This document shows, piece by piece, positions 1-11,273 of a stretch of 64,000 bases of DNA. Numbering within the stretch: position 1 is the stretch's first letter; each line of letters opens with the position of its first letter. The position numbers and the translations under genes were made by a program. Source of the DNA: Gonatopus flavifemur (taxonomy: Eukaryota > Arthropoda > Insecta > Hymenoptera > Dryinidae); the NCBI GenBank assembly GCA_018340375.1, contig JAFFJZ010000076.1, positions 310,001 through 374,000 of the forward strand. The letters run 5' to 3'. The notes beneath the pieces were generated by a model. That model was not told where the DNA came from and did not search any database. It saw only the letters and a list, made by a program, of their open reading frames with translations.

Positions 1-676
1 AAGAAAATTACGAATCCTCGAAAAGCATTCTTCAAGACTGTCGAAAGTATTCAAATGAATACTTACAGAGTACTTAGAGAACTCGCAAATACCCGAAGAA
101 TATACCCATACAGAACCGGGAGGTCTTTCGAATGTTCAAAAACGTGCTTGGTCAAAAACGTGCAAATAACGTCTGAGGATGTTCTAAGAACGTCACATGT
201 ATGTCCTAGGCAGGGATGGGTTCTGTGCGCGTCCGATAAGTAATATGCGTTAACTATGCGCAGATTATGCATGAAACATGTAGAATACGCAGAAAATGCA
301 GAAAATGCATACAACATTGTAAAATTAATTCCGAATTGAAATTCAAAATTCAGAATATATGAAATAGATATTTATGAGTGTTGAAATGGTAAACAATTCA
401 TAGTTCTAGAATTATAACCCAACTTAACCATAAAAAAAGATGATGCAGAAAACCCCCTTTAGTTATCTGCATAAGTTTTATGCGCACATTATTCCTTGCA
501 TAAAACCTTCCGTATTATGCGTACCCAACCCTGGTCCTAGGTCAGTGCAAATGTCCCGATCAATTCTATTCATGTGCACCATGCGACGTACTGGGAAGGG
601 TTCAATAAAGGTTTCCATAACGTTGCGTGAAGCTGCGCACATGTTTTTAAAGGTTAGTTTTCATGAAAGTACGTTA
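1..676. other. Gene-free AT-rich stretch
   Basis: No supported gene. The few open frames are short and lack recognisable domains. Short motifs of the GAATATTC / AACGT type recur and are shared with the repeats at 1.0-2.6 kb, so this is probably degraded repeat DNA. Confidence 0.5.
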
Positions 677-886
677 CACTGAAGAAAAGGTATGGCTCTC
701 ACAACTCTACTATTTATGTGTTCTTGTTGTCAGGAGGTATAAGGATGCCAGTATAGCTCCCACAGCCGACAGATTGCTATGATAGCGACGCGTTAGACGG
801 TGGAAGCTATACTGGCATCCTTATACCTCCTGACAGCAAGAAAACATGAATAGTAGAGCTGTGAGAGCCATACCTTTTTTTTAGTG
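677..886. mobile_element. Palindromic MITE with TA duplication
   Basis: A 210-bp near-perfect inverted repeat. It begins CACTGAAGAAAAGGTATGGC and ends with the complement GCCATACC...TTAGTG. Each end is flanked by TA (675-676 and 887-888). The arms stay paired through the block AGGAGGTATAAGGATGCCAG, leaving a short centre. TA duplication and CACTGA-type ends fit a non-autonomous Tc1/mariner-type element. It codes for nothing. Confidence 0.85.
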
Positions 887-1434
887 TAGGGAAACATTAT
901 GAGGACGGCCCGTAGTAGATGAAAGGAATGTGTTGAGAACGTACTCAAGGGCATCCAAAATGCTGGTACTCTCAACATTTGGAAAATCTACTCCTCGGGG
1001 ACCAAGACACGCAGAACCAAGTGCACGTGTTCAAAACGTTCAGAGAACATTCTGTGCTGTCTGGCCCAGGTAGCACAAGCACGTTCTGAGAAAAATCTAA
1101 GAATATACGTGGAGGATATTCGAATATTCTATGGAGATTCTAATTACGTGCGAATATATTCTACGCACATTCTCAGAATGTTTCAATGAGACTGTTTCAA
1201 ATATTCTCAGAATATGATGTCACGAATATTGTGGGAATATTATAAGAAAATGATGTCGAAATAGAAATTCCTGCCAATATAACTTCTGTATATAACCGAA
1301 AACTAATTCACAATCAATTTTTTCACTGATTAAACATCTGTAATCATGGATTCTTAGCAATATTATGGATTCACATGGATGGGTGAGATACTTATGATTT
1401 GCAACGAGCAATCATAATATATACGATATTTTCC
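887..1434. other. Gene-free repeat-derived stretch
   Basis: No gene seen. It contains several degenerate AATATTCTCAGAATATT motifs (about 1110-1240), the same motif that ends the duplicated block at 1435-1820 and 2181-2576. Confidence 0.4.
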
Positions 1435-1820
1435 AATATTTTATTACACTTTTGATGATTATTTTTCACGCATGACGCTCTCAAAACATTCGGGATATTA
1501 AAATGCACATTTATAAATTTCTCGTTCCCCGAATACAAATTAAAATAATATATTATCCAAGGGTCTGTCGCCTGTCAACAACATTATCCGCCATTACTGA
1601 ATTCATGTCATTAAGATACTTGCGCATGCGCTGCTCATCAATCTACCTACAAACTTTGTACGCATATTGTACGAACGTTCCTAGAATATTCGAAACAGTC
1701 ACATTCAAATGTTCTAAGAATCTTCTATGAATATTTACGAAGCTTCTTTGTAAGAATATTCGATACAGTACGTTTTACGGATGTTGTGAGAATATTCTCA
1801 GAATATTCTGTGTTACATGG
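1435..1820. repeat. Direct repeat, copy 1
   Basis: A block of about 386 bp running from AATATTTTATTACACTTTT to the end motif CTGTGTTACATGG. It recurs in the same orientation at 2181-2576 with scattered substitutions and small indels, at roughly 85-90% identity by eye. Both copies contain the same CAACAACATTATCCGCCATT segment. No transposase frame is present. Confidence 0.8.
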
Positions 1821-2180
1821 GGGGTAGCTCTTTGAGAATTTGAGAGTTATTGCAAAATTTTTGAAGAGTTCTCTGATACTGGAAAATGGTCCAATAGTGG
1901 ACCAAAATCTTCAGTGTTCAGCGATGGCACATGCGGCACGAGCATGTTTCAAATGAACTTTCATCATGTCAGTTCCGAAAGAATTCGTGATGAACTCTTA
2001 AAAATTCTTCAAGAATTCTTTCTAAATACCAAAAATTCATGAAGAATCCATTCTGAACTGGAATAACGCGGACTTTTAAAGAATCCCACGATGAATTTAT
2101 AAAGAATTCTTCATGAACAAAACCGCGAATCGCGATACTTTATCGCATGTTCCTTCAGTATATAGGATACGGCGTTTCTT
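1821..2180. other. Spacer rich in AAGAATTCTTCATGAA motifs
   Basis: No gene. Several degenerate copies of an A/T-rich AAGAATTCTTCATGAA-type motif occur at about 1975-2120, between the two direct repeats. Confidence 0.4.
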
Positions 2181-2576
2181 AATATTTTATTACACTTTTA
2201 AGGATTATTGTTCACATATGGCACTCTCAGAGAACATTTATGACATTAAAATGCACCTTTCATAAATTTATTATCCCCTAAATACAAATTGAAATAATAT
2301 ATTATCCAAAGGTCTGTAGCCTGTCAACAACATTATCCGCCATTACTGAATTCATGTCATCACGATACTCGCGCATGCGCCGCTCATCAATCTCCCTACA
2401 AACTTTGTATGCATATTGTACGAACGTTCCTAGAATATTCGAATCAGTCTCATTCAAATGTTCTAAGAATCTACTATGAATATTTAGGAATTTTTTACGT
2501 GTTTTGTGAGAATATTCGATCAAGTACATTTTACGGATATTGTGAGGATATTCTCAGAATATTCTGTGTTACATGG
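2181..2576. repeat. Direct repeat, copy 2
   Basis: Second, same-orientation copy of the block at 1435-1820, with matching start and end motifs. The opposing short open frames over this block are repeat-derived rather than genes. Confidence 0.8.
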
Positions 2577-2727
2577 GATTGTGCCATTTTGGAACAGAAG
2601 AAAAGAAGATTCAAATCACCCGTATGATTAGGAATTATCAATGTGATCCATCTTGTCAAATTGAATGCGATCCCAGCCAGCACGAATAATGATCAATTTG
2701 AATTTATAAAGCCTTCTCAAAGACTTG

Positions 2728-2960
2728 CCATACAGGACAATCACCGTGAAAATCACGCCGTAGAATTAAAGGAGAAGAAAAGGGAGCAGTGGATATAACG
2801 TGGCACAACGGAGAAGCAGTGTGGAGACAACGGAGAAATATCCGGACCGTTTTTTCGGGCAAACATTTCTCCGTTGCTTCTCCGTCGTACCACGCCGTAT
2901 CCACCGATCCCTTTTTTCTCCCTGAATTCCACGGAGAGACGACGTAGATGTCCTGTATGG
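2728..2960. mobile_element. Inverted-repeat element, ends CCATACAGGAC
   Basis: Left end CCATACAGGACAATC mirrors the right end GATGTCCTGTATGG. The complementarity continues inward through CGGAGAAGCA and GGTGGATA-type blocks, giving arms of about 100 bp. The superfamily and target duplication could not be determined. Confidence 0.6.
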
Positions 2961-2975
2961 GTTCTTGAATAGTCC

Positions 2976-3121
2976 CCGTTATACGACCAATAATGAATCC
3001 AAAATGAGAACGTATTTAATATCTGAACGATTCATTATGAAATCTCGATATGAGTTCTTTCTGAACATTAAGTTGCGTATCAAGAGTTCATAATAATACA
3101 TATTGATTAGTATAACGGGAG
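2976..3121. repeat. Inverted repeat with CCCGTTATAC arms
   Basis: CCCCGTTATAC near 2976 pairs with GTATAACGGGA ending near 3121. Outside these arms, CTGTATGGG recurs on both sides (about 2953 and 3143). It may be an internally deleted relative of the adjacent CCATACAG-ended element. Confidence 0.4.
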
Positions 3122-3150
3122 CTCTTCGTGGGAACTCATGCGCTGTATGG

Positions 3151-4266
3151 GATAAATCACATTTCTGCCATCTCACTGGAAAACAAACATATATTTAAAT
3201 GACAGTGTCGCGAAATGAAATAATGATGTTTCCAATTAAAACATTCATGTGTTTGATTTGAATTATCAAACATGTCATGTCTTATTTTGAGACATAACTT
3301 TGACGTCAATTTTTGAAGGACTCACCATGATTTGAAGAAGACTGAAAAAAATCCCCCACGATTAGGGGATGAAATCTCCCCTAGTTTGTAGTTAGAATGG
3401 ATTGTATGGAGTTGACTTTGATTGAAATCCAGCACTACTTTGTCGATCTCAAAGTGTCGCATTAAATGATCATTCCACGTACATTTCGTTTGTATCACAC
3501 ATTGGAAATCAAAATGATCGTTCAAAGAGACAACAACGACCACAACAACACGAGAGAGCGATCCAATTATGCATATCGCGAGCACCAATCTCTTAGTAAC
3601 AAGATGAGAAGAGTCTTTTTATTTCATCTTGATTAAAACTTTGATCTTGTATAATTGTAATAAAAAAAAACAACATTGATGAATTAGGAAAGATTATTCT
3701 CCAGATTTCATACGAGCCTAGAAAAGAAAAAATTGATGTTGATAGTCACACGTTTGAATATCAAAGATACTGATTTATTCTGCACATGAATCAATGAATA
3801 GGTCAATAAATGGTATACAGAGGGAAAAAGGCTACACTTGAAAGATATCAGCAATAAGTCAGTAATTTTAATTATCACGCGTGTATTTACGACCGCTAAT
3901 CGCACCTTGATCTCATACCTGGGTCAGTTGTTGGCAATCTCGATCTCATACTACGAAAGGTATTCCTCGCGCGTTTGTGAATGTATGTGAGGGAGAAGGA
4001 AAATGTAGGGAGTCGGTAATGAAGGGACCTACCGATCGACATGGAAGATTGTGCCGAGTTGCCCTGACTAATTACATTCCTAACTCTGGCACAGTAAACG
4101 GCAGATATAGACACGTATAAAATGAAAAACAACCGAAAGGATAAGAAAGAGATATGGATGCCGAGAGAAAAAGAGCGGATCACATTGATTTTGAAACTAT
4201 TTGGAATCGTTAATTTATGTGTTCCAAATTGCTCAACTGATATTCGTATCCCCTGAATAACCAAGG
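3151..4266. other. Gene-free stretch
   Basis: No supportable gene. The longest open frame here (3896-4270, minus) has no recognisable domain and runs to the edge of the neighbouring hAT relic, so it was rejected. AT-rich intron or intergenic DNA. Confidence 0.45.
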
Positions 4267-4274
4267 GCACTCCC

Positions 4275-5425
4275 TAGTGTTGCCGCGATCTTTGAACTGG
4301 ACCGAGGATTGTCTCGAATTGGTTCGAAATTTCGAGCCAATCTTCGACCCGACCTCAATAATTTTGTACGATCCGATCTTCGAACAGAGTTGAAAAAAAT
4401 TTCATTCGATCCGAGTTTCGAGCTAAGCTAGAACGGCTAATAGATCGTCACCGAGGAAACTGTGTTTACTGGTTTATTATACACTCAAAGAAACACAGTG
4501 TCAATAAAGCCAATTGGCTTCACGGTCAGTTTAGTATACATAATTAACTAGTGCACAAGTCAACATAATATACTGAGGAAATTTTCGATCAGACGAGGAA
4601 ACAGGGAAAACGGTAAAGTGTCGCAGCCCGAAGGTCCATTTTCACGAAAGTTCGATGTACCGAATTGCAAAATCCCAAAGTTGCAGAAGAAGAACTAATA
4701 ATTCGGAAACATAGAAATCGTCTCGGCAATTACTCTATTCAACAATTGCTCTGCTCGAATCCCTGCATCGCAAGTGGAATTTTGAATACTGGATTGTAGG
4801 TTTGGAGCAATTTCAAAAAAAGTCTTTTCCACGAATTTTTTTTCATAAAACAGGGAAACAATGAATGATATGGCCTATGCCATTGATTCAAAGTTCACAG
4901 AAAATATTCCATTTTCGACAGTATTGATTTTTATAATTTAAAACATTGTCAAATTTATCATCATGTAAGTCAAAGTGTGTATGTTTTTTTCATATACATC
5001 ACGATATATGAAACAATATTATGTTTAATTAGTAGTAGAGTCGAGAATTCTATAGAAATATATTCATAAGAATATTCTTCCATTACAAAGTTCATTGTTC
5101 TTCATCACCAATCCTCTTAAGATATATTTAATGATATGTTTATAAGTAATATATTTGTAAAATTCGATTGGCAAGAGCCATACGAATTTTGAAAGAGCGT
5201 TAATTTATACTAAAGCTCCAATGGTTTCAGAAATATGCTCAATTCGAAGGAGCTTTTGAAGGCAAACATTTCTTCATTCCCATTTATTCTGAACGAAGAT
5301 CATAGGATCTTCGACCTAGCTCTACGATCTTCAAGAATCTATCGAGTCGATCTTCAAGCCGAGAAACAAACGCCAAACCGAGCTCATGCTCAAAGTTCGA
5401 ATTAGCACGGATCGCAGCAACACTA
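4275..5425. mobile_element. Old non-autonomous hAT-like element
   Basis: The terminal inverted repeats start TAGTGTTGCCGCGATC on the left and TAGTGTTGCTGCGATC on the right. They are flanked by GCACTCCC (4267-4274) and GTACTTCC (5426-5433), an 8-bp duplication matching at six of eight positions. Multiple GATCTTCGA/GATCTTCAA motifs lie just inside both ends, as hAT subterminal repeats often do. No transposase is present. The imperfect duplication suggests an old insertion. Confidence 0.65.
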
Positions 5426-5579
5426 GTACTTCCTAAATCTGAAAAAAGGAGAGAAGGACTTGACTAAACCTTGTCAGGTCCTCGAAAGAACTAGATATCA
5501 CCCCGAATCGTTTCTACTTAGGCTTCTGATTGTCTGAAGAACGAAATTTCACGTTGCTGAAGTGAGAATTCTCTCTCTA

Positions 5580-5742
5580 CGAGGTAGGATTGTATGGTTG
5601 TTCCAACCAACTGTGTGACTGTATTTGACTCACCCCAAACTGATGGATAATTCAAATTTCTGGTTCAGGCAGCTGTGAGTTCGGGGTGAGGCAAATACAG
5701 TCAGTTACAGTTGGTTGGAACAACCGCACGATTTTTTCTGGG
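5580..5742. mobile_element. Palindromic MITE, GGTTGTTCCAACC arms
   Basis: The arms share GGTTGTTCCAACCAACTG and GACTGTATTTGACTCACCCC in complementary orientation around a short centre. TA flanks each end (5578-5579 and 5743-5744). The outermost bases have diverged on the left (CGAGGTAG against CCCAGAAA). Non-coding. Confidence 0.7.
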
Positions 5743-7295
5743 TAGACAGCCAGAGAAAAATTTTTTTTCGTTCCAATGGAATTTTCACCCTTTAAGATTT
5801 AAAGAAGAGTTTTGAATCCCAAAATGACTTCATTATCGAAAAATTAGTAGCAAGTTCGAATCCATATATATCAAAAGTTCACAACTTGAATATTAGATTG
5901 ATCAATATGATTAAATACAATGACTAAATTGGCTTTTTTTAATACTTCGCCGGCTTCTATAAAGAGGAGAACTTGTCAGGAAAAAAAGAAAATCATGTAT
6001 TAATGGAAATATTTTGAGATCGTATATATAGGAGCAACAATATAAGATTTTATCTTGTCCAGCTTTATAAATTTTAAATCCAATTAAACGCGCGTGATGA
6101 AATACATCGCTGACGAAGATCCAAAAATGTGAGTTCCGATTAAATCTTAATGACTCAACAACTTCTATATTCAAAATCATCATATTCTCTCTTCCTACGG
6201 AGTACCAAAAATCTTGGAATTTATTTCAATCATCACACTTTTTTCGTCTTTCTTCGTAAGAAACATCACTATTCAAATCTAAACCTTTGAATTATGAATC
6301 AAATGTAGATATAATAATTGAAATAACTCTAATCAAATTCCAATTTTTAAAAATACATATTATTTCAAAGAAATGCGATGAATATATAGAATAATTTTCG
6401 TGTAAGCGTAATAATAAATAATGCTCAAAAACATTAAGCATCAAAAGGATGCCTGTGAAGAATATTTTCCAAGATTTTCTATAGTCAAAAAATCTTTAAC
6501 CCACAATAACTCATCACACATTGAATTTCACGAAAAAATAATTACACTTCTATTATATAATTCGGATACACACTTTCGATTAAGCACACTACGAAGTTGA
6601 TCCGTTCACGCGACCCCGAGATACAAACGTTTCAAATTTTCATGCGATCAAAACATCAGGATTTTTCTTCATCATCATCGCCACTTTCGATTTATTTTAA
6701 TCACGATAGCGACTATAGTTTTTCGTCATCGGAATTCGGGAGGGTTTATTCCATTGACATAGAGATATTCTGTCTCTTTCCTTCTTGGAGAATCCAATAT
6801 TCTGTCCTTTTTCCTTCCTTCCAATATCCAATAGCATTCACTTCAGTTAATGTATATTATAATCCAAACATCCAATAGCGTTGATTTCAGTGTAGTGTGG
6901 TCTATACATTGTCAAAACATAAAAAAATAACCTGTTAATGAGGCGATGTGTTGATAGGTTATTATAATATTAAAAGAATAATTGAGAAATGTATGAACTC
7001 TGAATGGCAGGTTAAACTACATTACAGGTATTACAGGTCATTATAACAACAATCAAACGCACACAAATAACCTGGAATTATATATACTTTTATATATGAC
7101 TTGAAAAAATTCATGAATGGATTAATGAATAAATGATGAAGAGGTTATTTGTAAAAAAAAAACAGAAAAAGTTTGAGAAAGGTATAAATAAATCTATTTG
7201 CTACATTCAGGAAAGTGGTATATACACAGGTAAGCTCTGTATGATGTATTATTCATAAAATACAATATTCCTTTACAGACAACAGCTCAGCAGAA
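5743..7295. other. Gene-free stretch
   Basis: AT-rich, with only short open frames lacking domains (for example 6597-6878 plus and 5911-6183 minus). No terminal repeats or RNA genes were recognised. Confidence 0.45.
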
Positions 7296-8316
7296 ATACC
7301 GTAATCCCTTATGAACAGTCCGCTACTGTTGGTTCTTACCACCAGAACCACAGGCGGATGATCAAATATATCATACAAGGTCTAGTCGAAAATAATGATT
7401 CAAATTTATGCATTACTTTTTAGGTGAAATCTTATCGGATATACCATAACCCCCTTACAAACAATCTACTATCAGGTTCTCCTGCTAGAGTCGTTGGAAA
7501 ATGATCAAATGGATCATATCGAGCATGCTCAAGGGAAAAGATTCAAGTTTATTTGCATTTCCTCCACATACCAGAAGGTCAGAGATATATCATAAGTTCT
7601 GACGGACAGTCAACTACTGGAGCCTTCCGAAGTAGCTGATCAAAACCAGATGACAAGCTACTTCGGAAGGCTCAACTGTCGATTTCTCTAATTAGGATCA
7701 TAGGCAATCGATGAAAAAGATCAGACCGAGCCTGCTCAAGGGTGATTATTGAAGTTTATTTACTATTTTTTTACAGGCAAAAGTAAAATGGATATACCAT
7801 AATCTCTAATGGAATCCACTATTCTGCAATCAGAATTGTGAACAAATAATGAAACAGAATAGTGAAAAGATAATGAATGTAAATTCAATTATAGCAAGTT
7901 TGAAAAACATTCGAAAATAAGCTTAGTCACCGAGTCAGATTCTTCCAATAGAATCACAGGTAGATGAAGAAAAAGCAAAAAGGATGCATGTCACCATACA
8001 TCTTTATGTTACGTACCACAATGATCAATGTCATTAGGCAGCGTCATAGGAAAATGAAGAAAAGGCAGAAGTGCGGTGGATATACAAGTCCTTGCATTGA
8101 ATAATACCACTATCAGATTCTTCCAACAGAATCATAGGTGGATGAAGAAAAAGCAAAAAGGATGTAGATGTACCATACATCTGTACGTTAAATCCTACCA
8201 TGATCATTAGGTAGCGTTGAAGGAAAATGTAGAAAAGATAGGAGCGCAGTGAATATACCACAAATCTTTGCATCGGGTGCATTCCACTGACCAATTGACG
8301 AATGATTGGAGAGACT
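7296..8316. repeat. Satellite-like array, left block
   Basis: Degenerate repeated units carry phrases such as GGATATACCATAA, CAGATTCTTCCAACAGAATC, GATGAAGAAAAAGC, and ATGATCATTAGGTAGCGT. Unit length is about 140-190 bp. The last 385 bp (7933-8316) are the reverse complement of the right block at 10375-10760. The 86-codon frame 8034-8294 on the minus strand exists only because of this repeat and is mirrored at 10346-10657. Confidence 0.7.
7618..7673. repeat. Perfect 18-bp hairpin inside the array
   Basis: GAGCCTTCCGAAGTAGCT is followed after 18 bp by its exact reverse complement. CAACT occurs just outside both arms, which would fit a small insertion. The first arm with flanking bases (TGGAGCCTTCCGAAGTAGCT plus GA) also occurs in the transposase pseudogene at 37724-37745. 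Confidence 0.6.
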
Positions 8317-8529
8317 GTTTAGGATCAACTCAACGAAAATTGAGCAGATACAATATTCTGATTACAGAAATTGTTGCAGAATAATTACAAGTCAACTTGA
8401 CTGATCTGACTGGATGTGACAATTCATTCTGAATGTTTTCTTCCAAAGTTCCATCTTTTCAGTTGTTCCATTCAAGCTGGATTATATTTGTGTTCTTACA
8501 AACCATCATTTTTATCTTTACTTATCTTG

Positions 8530-10332
8530 GTAATCAGAGAATCAAGGAAAGCAAAAGAACAATGGTTGGAGGGGAAATGTCAAGATATAGAAGTAAGATT
8601 ACATTTAGGAAAAATTGATGAGGCATATAGGATTGTTAAGAGATTTTTTGGACAAATGAAATCTAGGAGCAGTAAGATTAAAAATTCTCTAGGAAGACAA
8701 TTGATAAGAACGGAGGAAAAAATAGAACAATGGATTAATCATTTGGAAGATCTGTATAAAGGAAGAGATAATATAGGATTCTTAGAGAGGGAGGAAGATG
8801 TCGATGAAGAAGAATTGGGAGATTCAATTTTGAGATCAGAATTCGACAGCGCTTCAAAAGAATTGAAAAATAATAAAGCGCCAGGAATAGATGGCATAAG
8901 TGCGGACCTTATCAAAGCCTCCAGTCAGAGAACTCGTGACGCACTGTTTGAATTGGTCAGAGATATGTACGAAATAGGCGAAGTACCGAAAGATTTCCAG
9001 AAGAATAAAATTGTCGCCATTCCAAAAAAACAAGGAGCAGACAAATGCGAGAACTACAGAACGATTAGTTTAACTTCACATGCTTAGAGAATACTGACAA
9101 AAATCATATACAGGAGAATAGAGAATAAAATAGAGAGTAAATTAGCAGAAGATCAGTTCGGTTTTAGGAAAAATAGGGGAACGCGAGAAGCAATATTAGC
9201 ACTTTAGTAGTTTAGTATTAGAACAGTAGTAGAGAAAAGTCTAGAGTTAAAAAAGTCTGTGTATATAGGTTTTGTAGATATACAAAAAGCATTCGATAAT
9301 GTTGATTGGGAGAAGATGTTTACGATTTTGAAAAAAGTAGGAATTAATTTCAGGGATAGGAGAATAATATATGAATTATATAAGAATCAAACCGCAATGA
9401 TAGAAATAGAGGGTCAAAAAGGAGAAGCACAAATGAGAAGAGGGGTGAGACAAGGATGCTCACTATCGCCATTGATTTTCAATTTGTATATAGAAGAAGC
9501 GATGAACGAAGTGAAGGAGCAAGTGCAATTGAAATTACAGATTCAAGGCGAAAACGTAAGCATGTTGAGATTTGCGGATGACATAGCTATATTAGCTACG
9601 AGTAGTGCTGAGTTAGAAAATACTCTCAACACTATGAAAAAAATATTGCTAGACAAATATTGTATGAATATAAATGAGGACAAAACAAAATTCATGATTT
9701 GTACAACAGCAAAAACATCAAGAAGAACGAAAATCAAAATAGATGCAGAGACAATTCAGCAAGTTAAAGAATCTAAATATCTAGGGAGCATAATTACAGA
9801 AAACGGTAAAAGCGAAAGAGATATAAGAGCGAGAATAGCACAAGGGAAACAGGCTTTCCACCAAAAGAAACAGTTACTATGTTCGAAGAATATTAGCTTA
9901 GCGGTAAGGAAGAAATTCTTGAACAGTTACGTTTGGAGCACAGCATTATATGGTTGCGAAACTTGGACAATTGGAAAAACGGACCAACGAAGACTTGAAG
10001 CTTTTGAAATGTGGTGTTACAGAAAGATGCTTAGAATAAAGTGGATAGAGAAAGTAAGAAATGAAGAAGTACTTGAGAAGGTCAATGAAAAAAGAAGTTT
10101 CTTGAGACAGGTCGTGAAAAGAAGAAGTAATCTGATAGGACACACATGAAGGCATGATAGCTCATTGAAAACAATATTGGAAGGGAAAATGAATGGTAAA
10201 ACTCGAAGAGGTAGACCTAGATTGAGTTATATGAAGCAAATTATACAAGATAAGGGTTGCCGTAGATATGCAGAAATTAAGCGGTTAGCGGATAATAGAC
10301 AGGGTTGGAGGATTTCATCAAACCAGTCATAA
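8530..10332 (+). pseudogene. Non-LTR retrotransposon reverse transcriptase (dead)
   Basis: This is the reverse transcriptase of a LINE, the enzyme that copies element RNA into DNA at the target site. Reading in one frame, it shows N-K-A-P-G-I-D-G, the D-I-Q-K-A-F-D-N-V-D-W block (about 9277), R-Q-G-C-S-L-S-P, and the catalytic F-A-D-D (9571-9582). A C-terminal Y-G-C-E-T-W...E-M-W-C-Y-R-K-M-L-R-I block and a G-R-P-R tail follow. No endonuclease domain is visible, so the copy is 5'-truncated. In-frame stops at 9085-9087, 9205-9210 (two) and 10147-10149 kill it, yet I see no frameshift. The 3' end carries a short ATG/GAT repeat. It lies between two inverted array blocks. Clade is uncertain; RTE-like groups in insects share this C-terminal block. 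Confidence 0.9.
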
Positions 10333-10374
10333 GACTGATTACTTCATGATGATGATATCTTGGTTTTGGAATGA

Positions 10375-11209
10375 AGTCTCTCTAATCATTCGTCAATTGG
10401 TCAGTGGAATGCACCCGATGGAAAGATTTGTGATATATCCACTGCGCTCCTATCTTTTCTGCATTTTCCTTCAACGCTACCTAATGATCATGGTAGGATT
10501 TAACGTACAGATGTATGGTACATCTACATCCTCTTTGCTTTTTCTTCATCCACCTATGATTCTGTTGGAAGAATCTGATAGTGGTATTATTCAATGCAAG
10601 GACTTGTATATCAACTGCACTTCTACCTTTTCTTCATTTTCCTATGACGCTGCCTAATGACATTGATCATTGTGGTACGTAACATAAAGATGTATGGTGA
10701 TATGCATCCTTCTTGCTTTCTCTTCATCTACCTGTGATTCTATTGGAAGAATCTGATAATAGTGTACCTAACGCAAGGACCTGTGGTATATCCACTGCAC
10801 TCTTGCCTTTTCTTCATTTTCCTTCTATGCTACCTGATGATACCTTGGTAGAAATTTGTCTAGTAATTCACGAGTTGTAACACTTCTCCTCGTGAAAAAC
10901 TAGAAACCTCATATGTATATTTATTATATATTTTATGTTATTAGATATACATAATATGGATATATATATAATGTATAATGTAATATTTATATACATTATA
11001 TATATAAGAACACTTATAAGTTGGTGATTGAACTGAAAAGTTACTGAATTGGAACTCTAGTTTTTCATGAGGGCAAGTGTTACAACTCGCGAATTACTAG
11101 AGGAATTTCTACCAGGGTATTGATCGTGGTGATAAGTAACATACAGATATATAGTATACCTGCATCCTTTCTACTTTTTCTTGATCTACCTGTAATTTTA
11201 CTCAAAGAA
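10375..11209. repeat. Satellite-like array, right block (inverted)
   Basis: About four units repeat at roughly 185 bp, marked by the phrase GTATATCCACTGCAC at about 10425, 10612 and 10793. The block 10375-10760 is the reverse complement of 7933-8316. A MITE (10843-11117) interrupts the last unit, and the unit resumes immediately after it. The open frame 10346-10657 plus is the mirror of 8034-8294 minus and is not evidence of a gene. Confidence 0.75.
10843..11117. mobile_element. MITE with CCYTGGTAGAAATT ends
   Basis: The left end is CCTTGGTAGAAATTTG and the right end is CAAATTCC-type, closing AATTTCTACCAGGG. TA flanks both sides (10841-10842 and 11118-11119). The paired arms include CTAGTAATTCACGAGTTGTA and its complement. 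The centre is a TA-rich tract around 10915-11005. The array unit it interrupts reads through cleanly if the insert and one TA are removed, confirming a 2-bp duplication. It shares its ends with the 2.66-kb foldback at 26561-29221. Confidence 0.85.
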
Positions 11210-11273
11210 TTTACTCACTGAAAAAACTTTTTCACCTGGGTACTCAGGAATAAGAATATTGGATAATATATAA

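Noticed and set aside
3896..4270. 124-codon open frame on the minus strand
   Set aside because: No domain, low-complexity residue mix, and its upstream end runs to the boundary of the hAT relic at 4275.
8034..8294. 86-codon frame that recurs almost identically at 10346-10657 on the other strand
   Set aside because: The match is explained by the inverted array arms. The sequence is repeated non-coding DNA without a domain.
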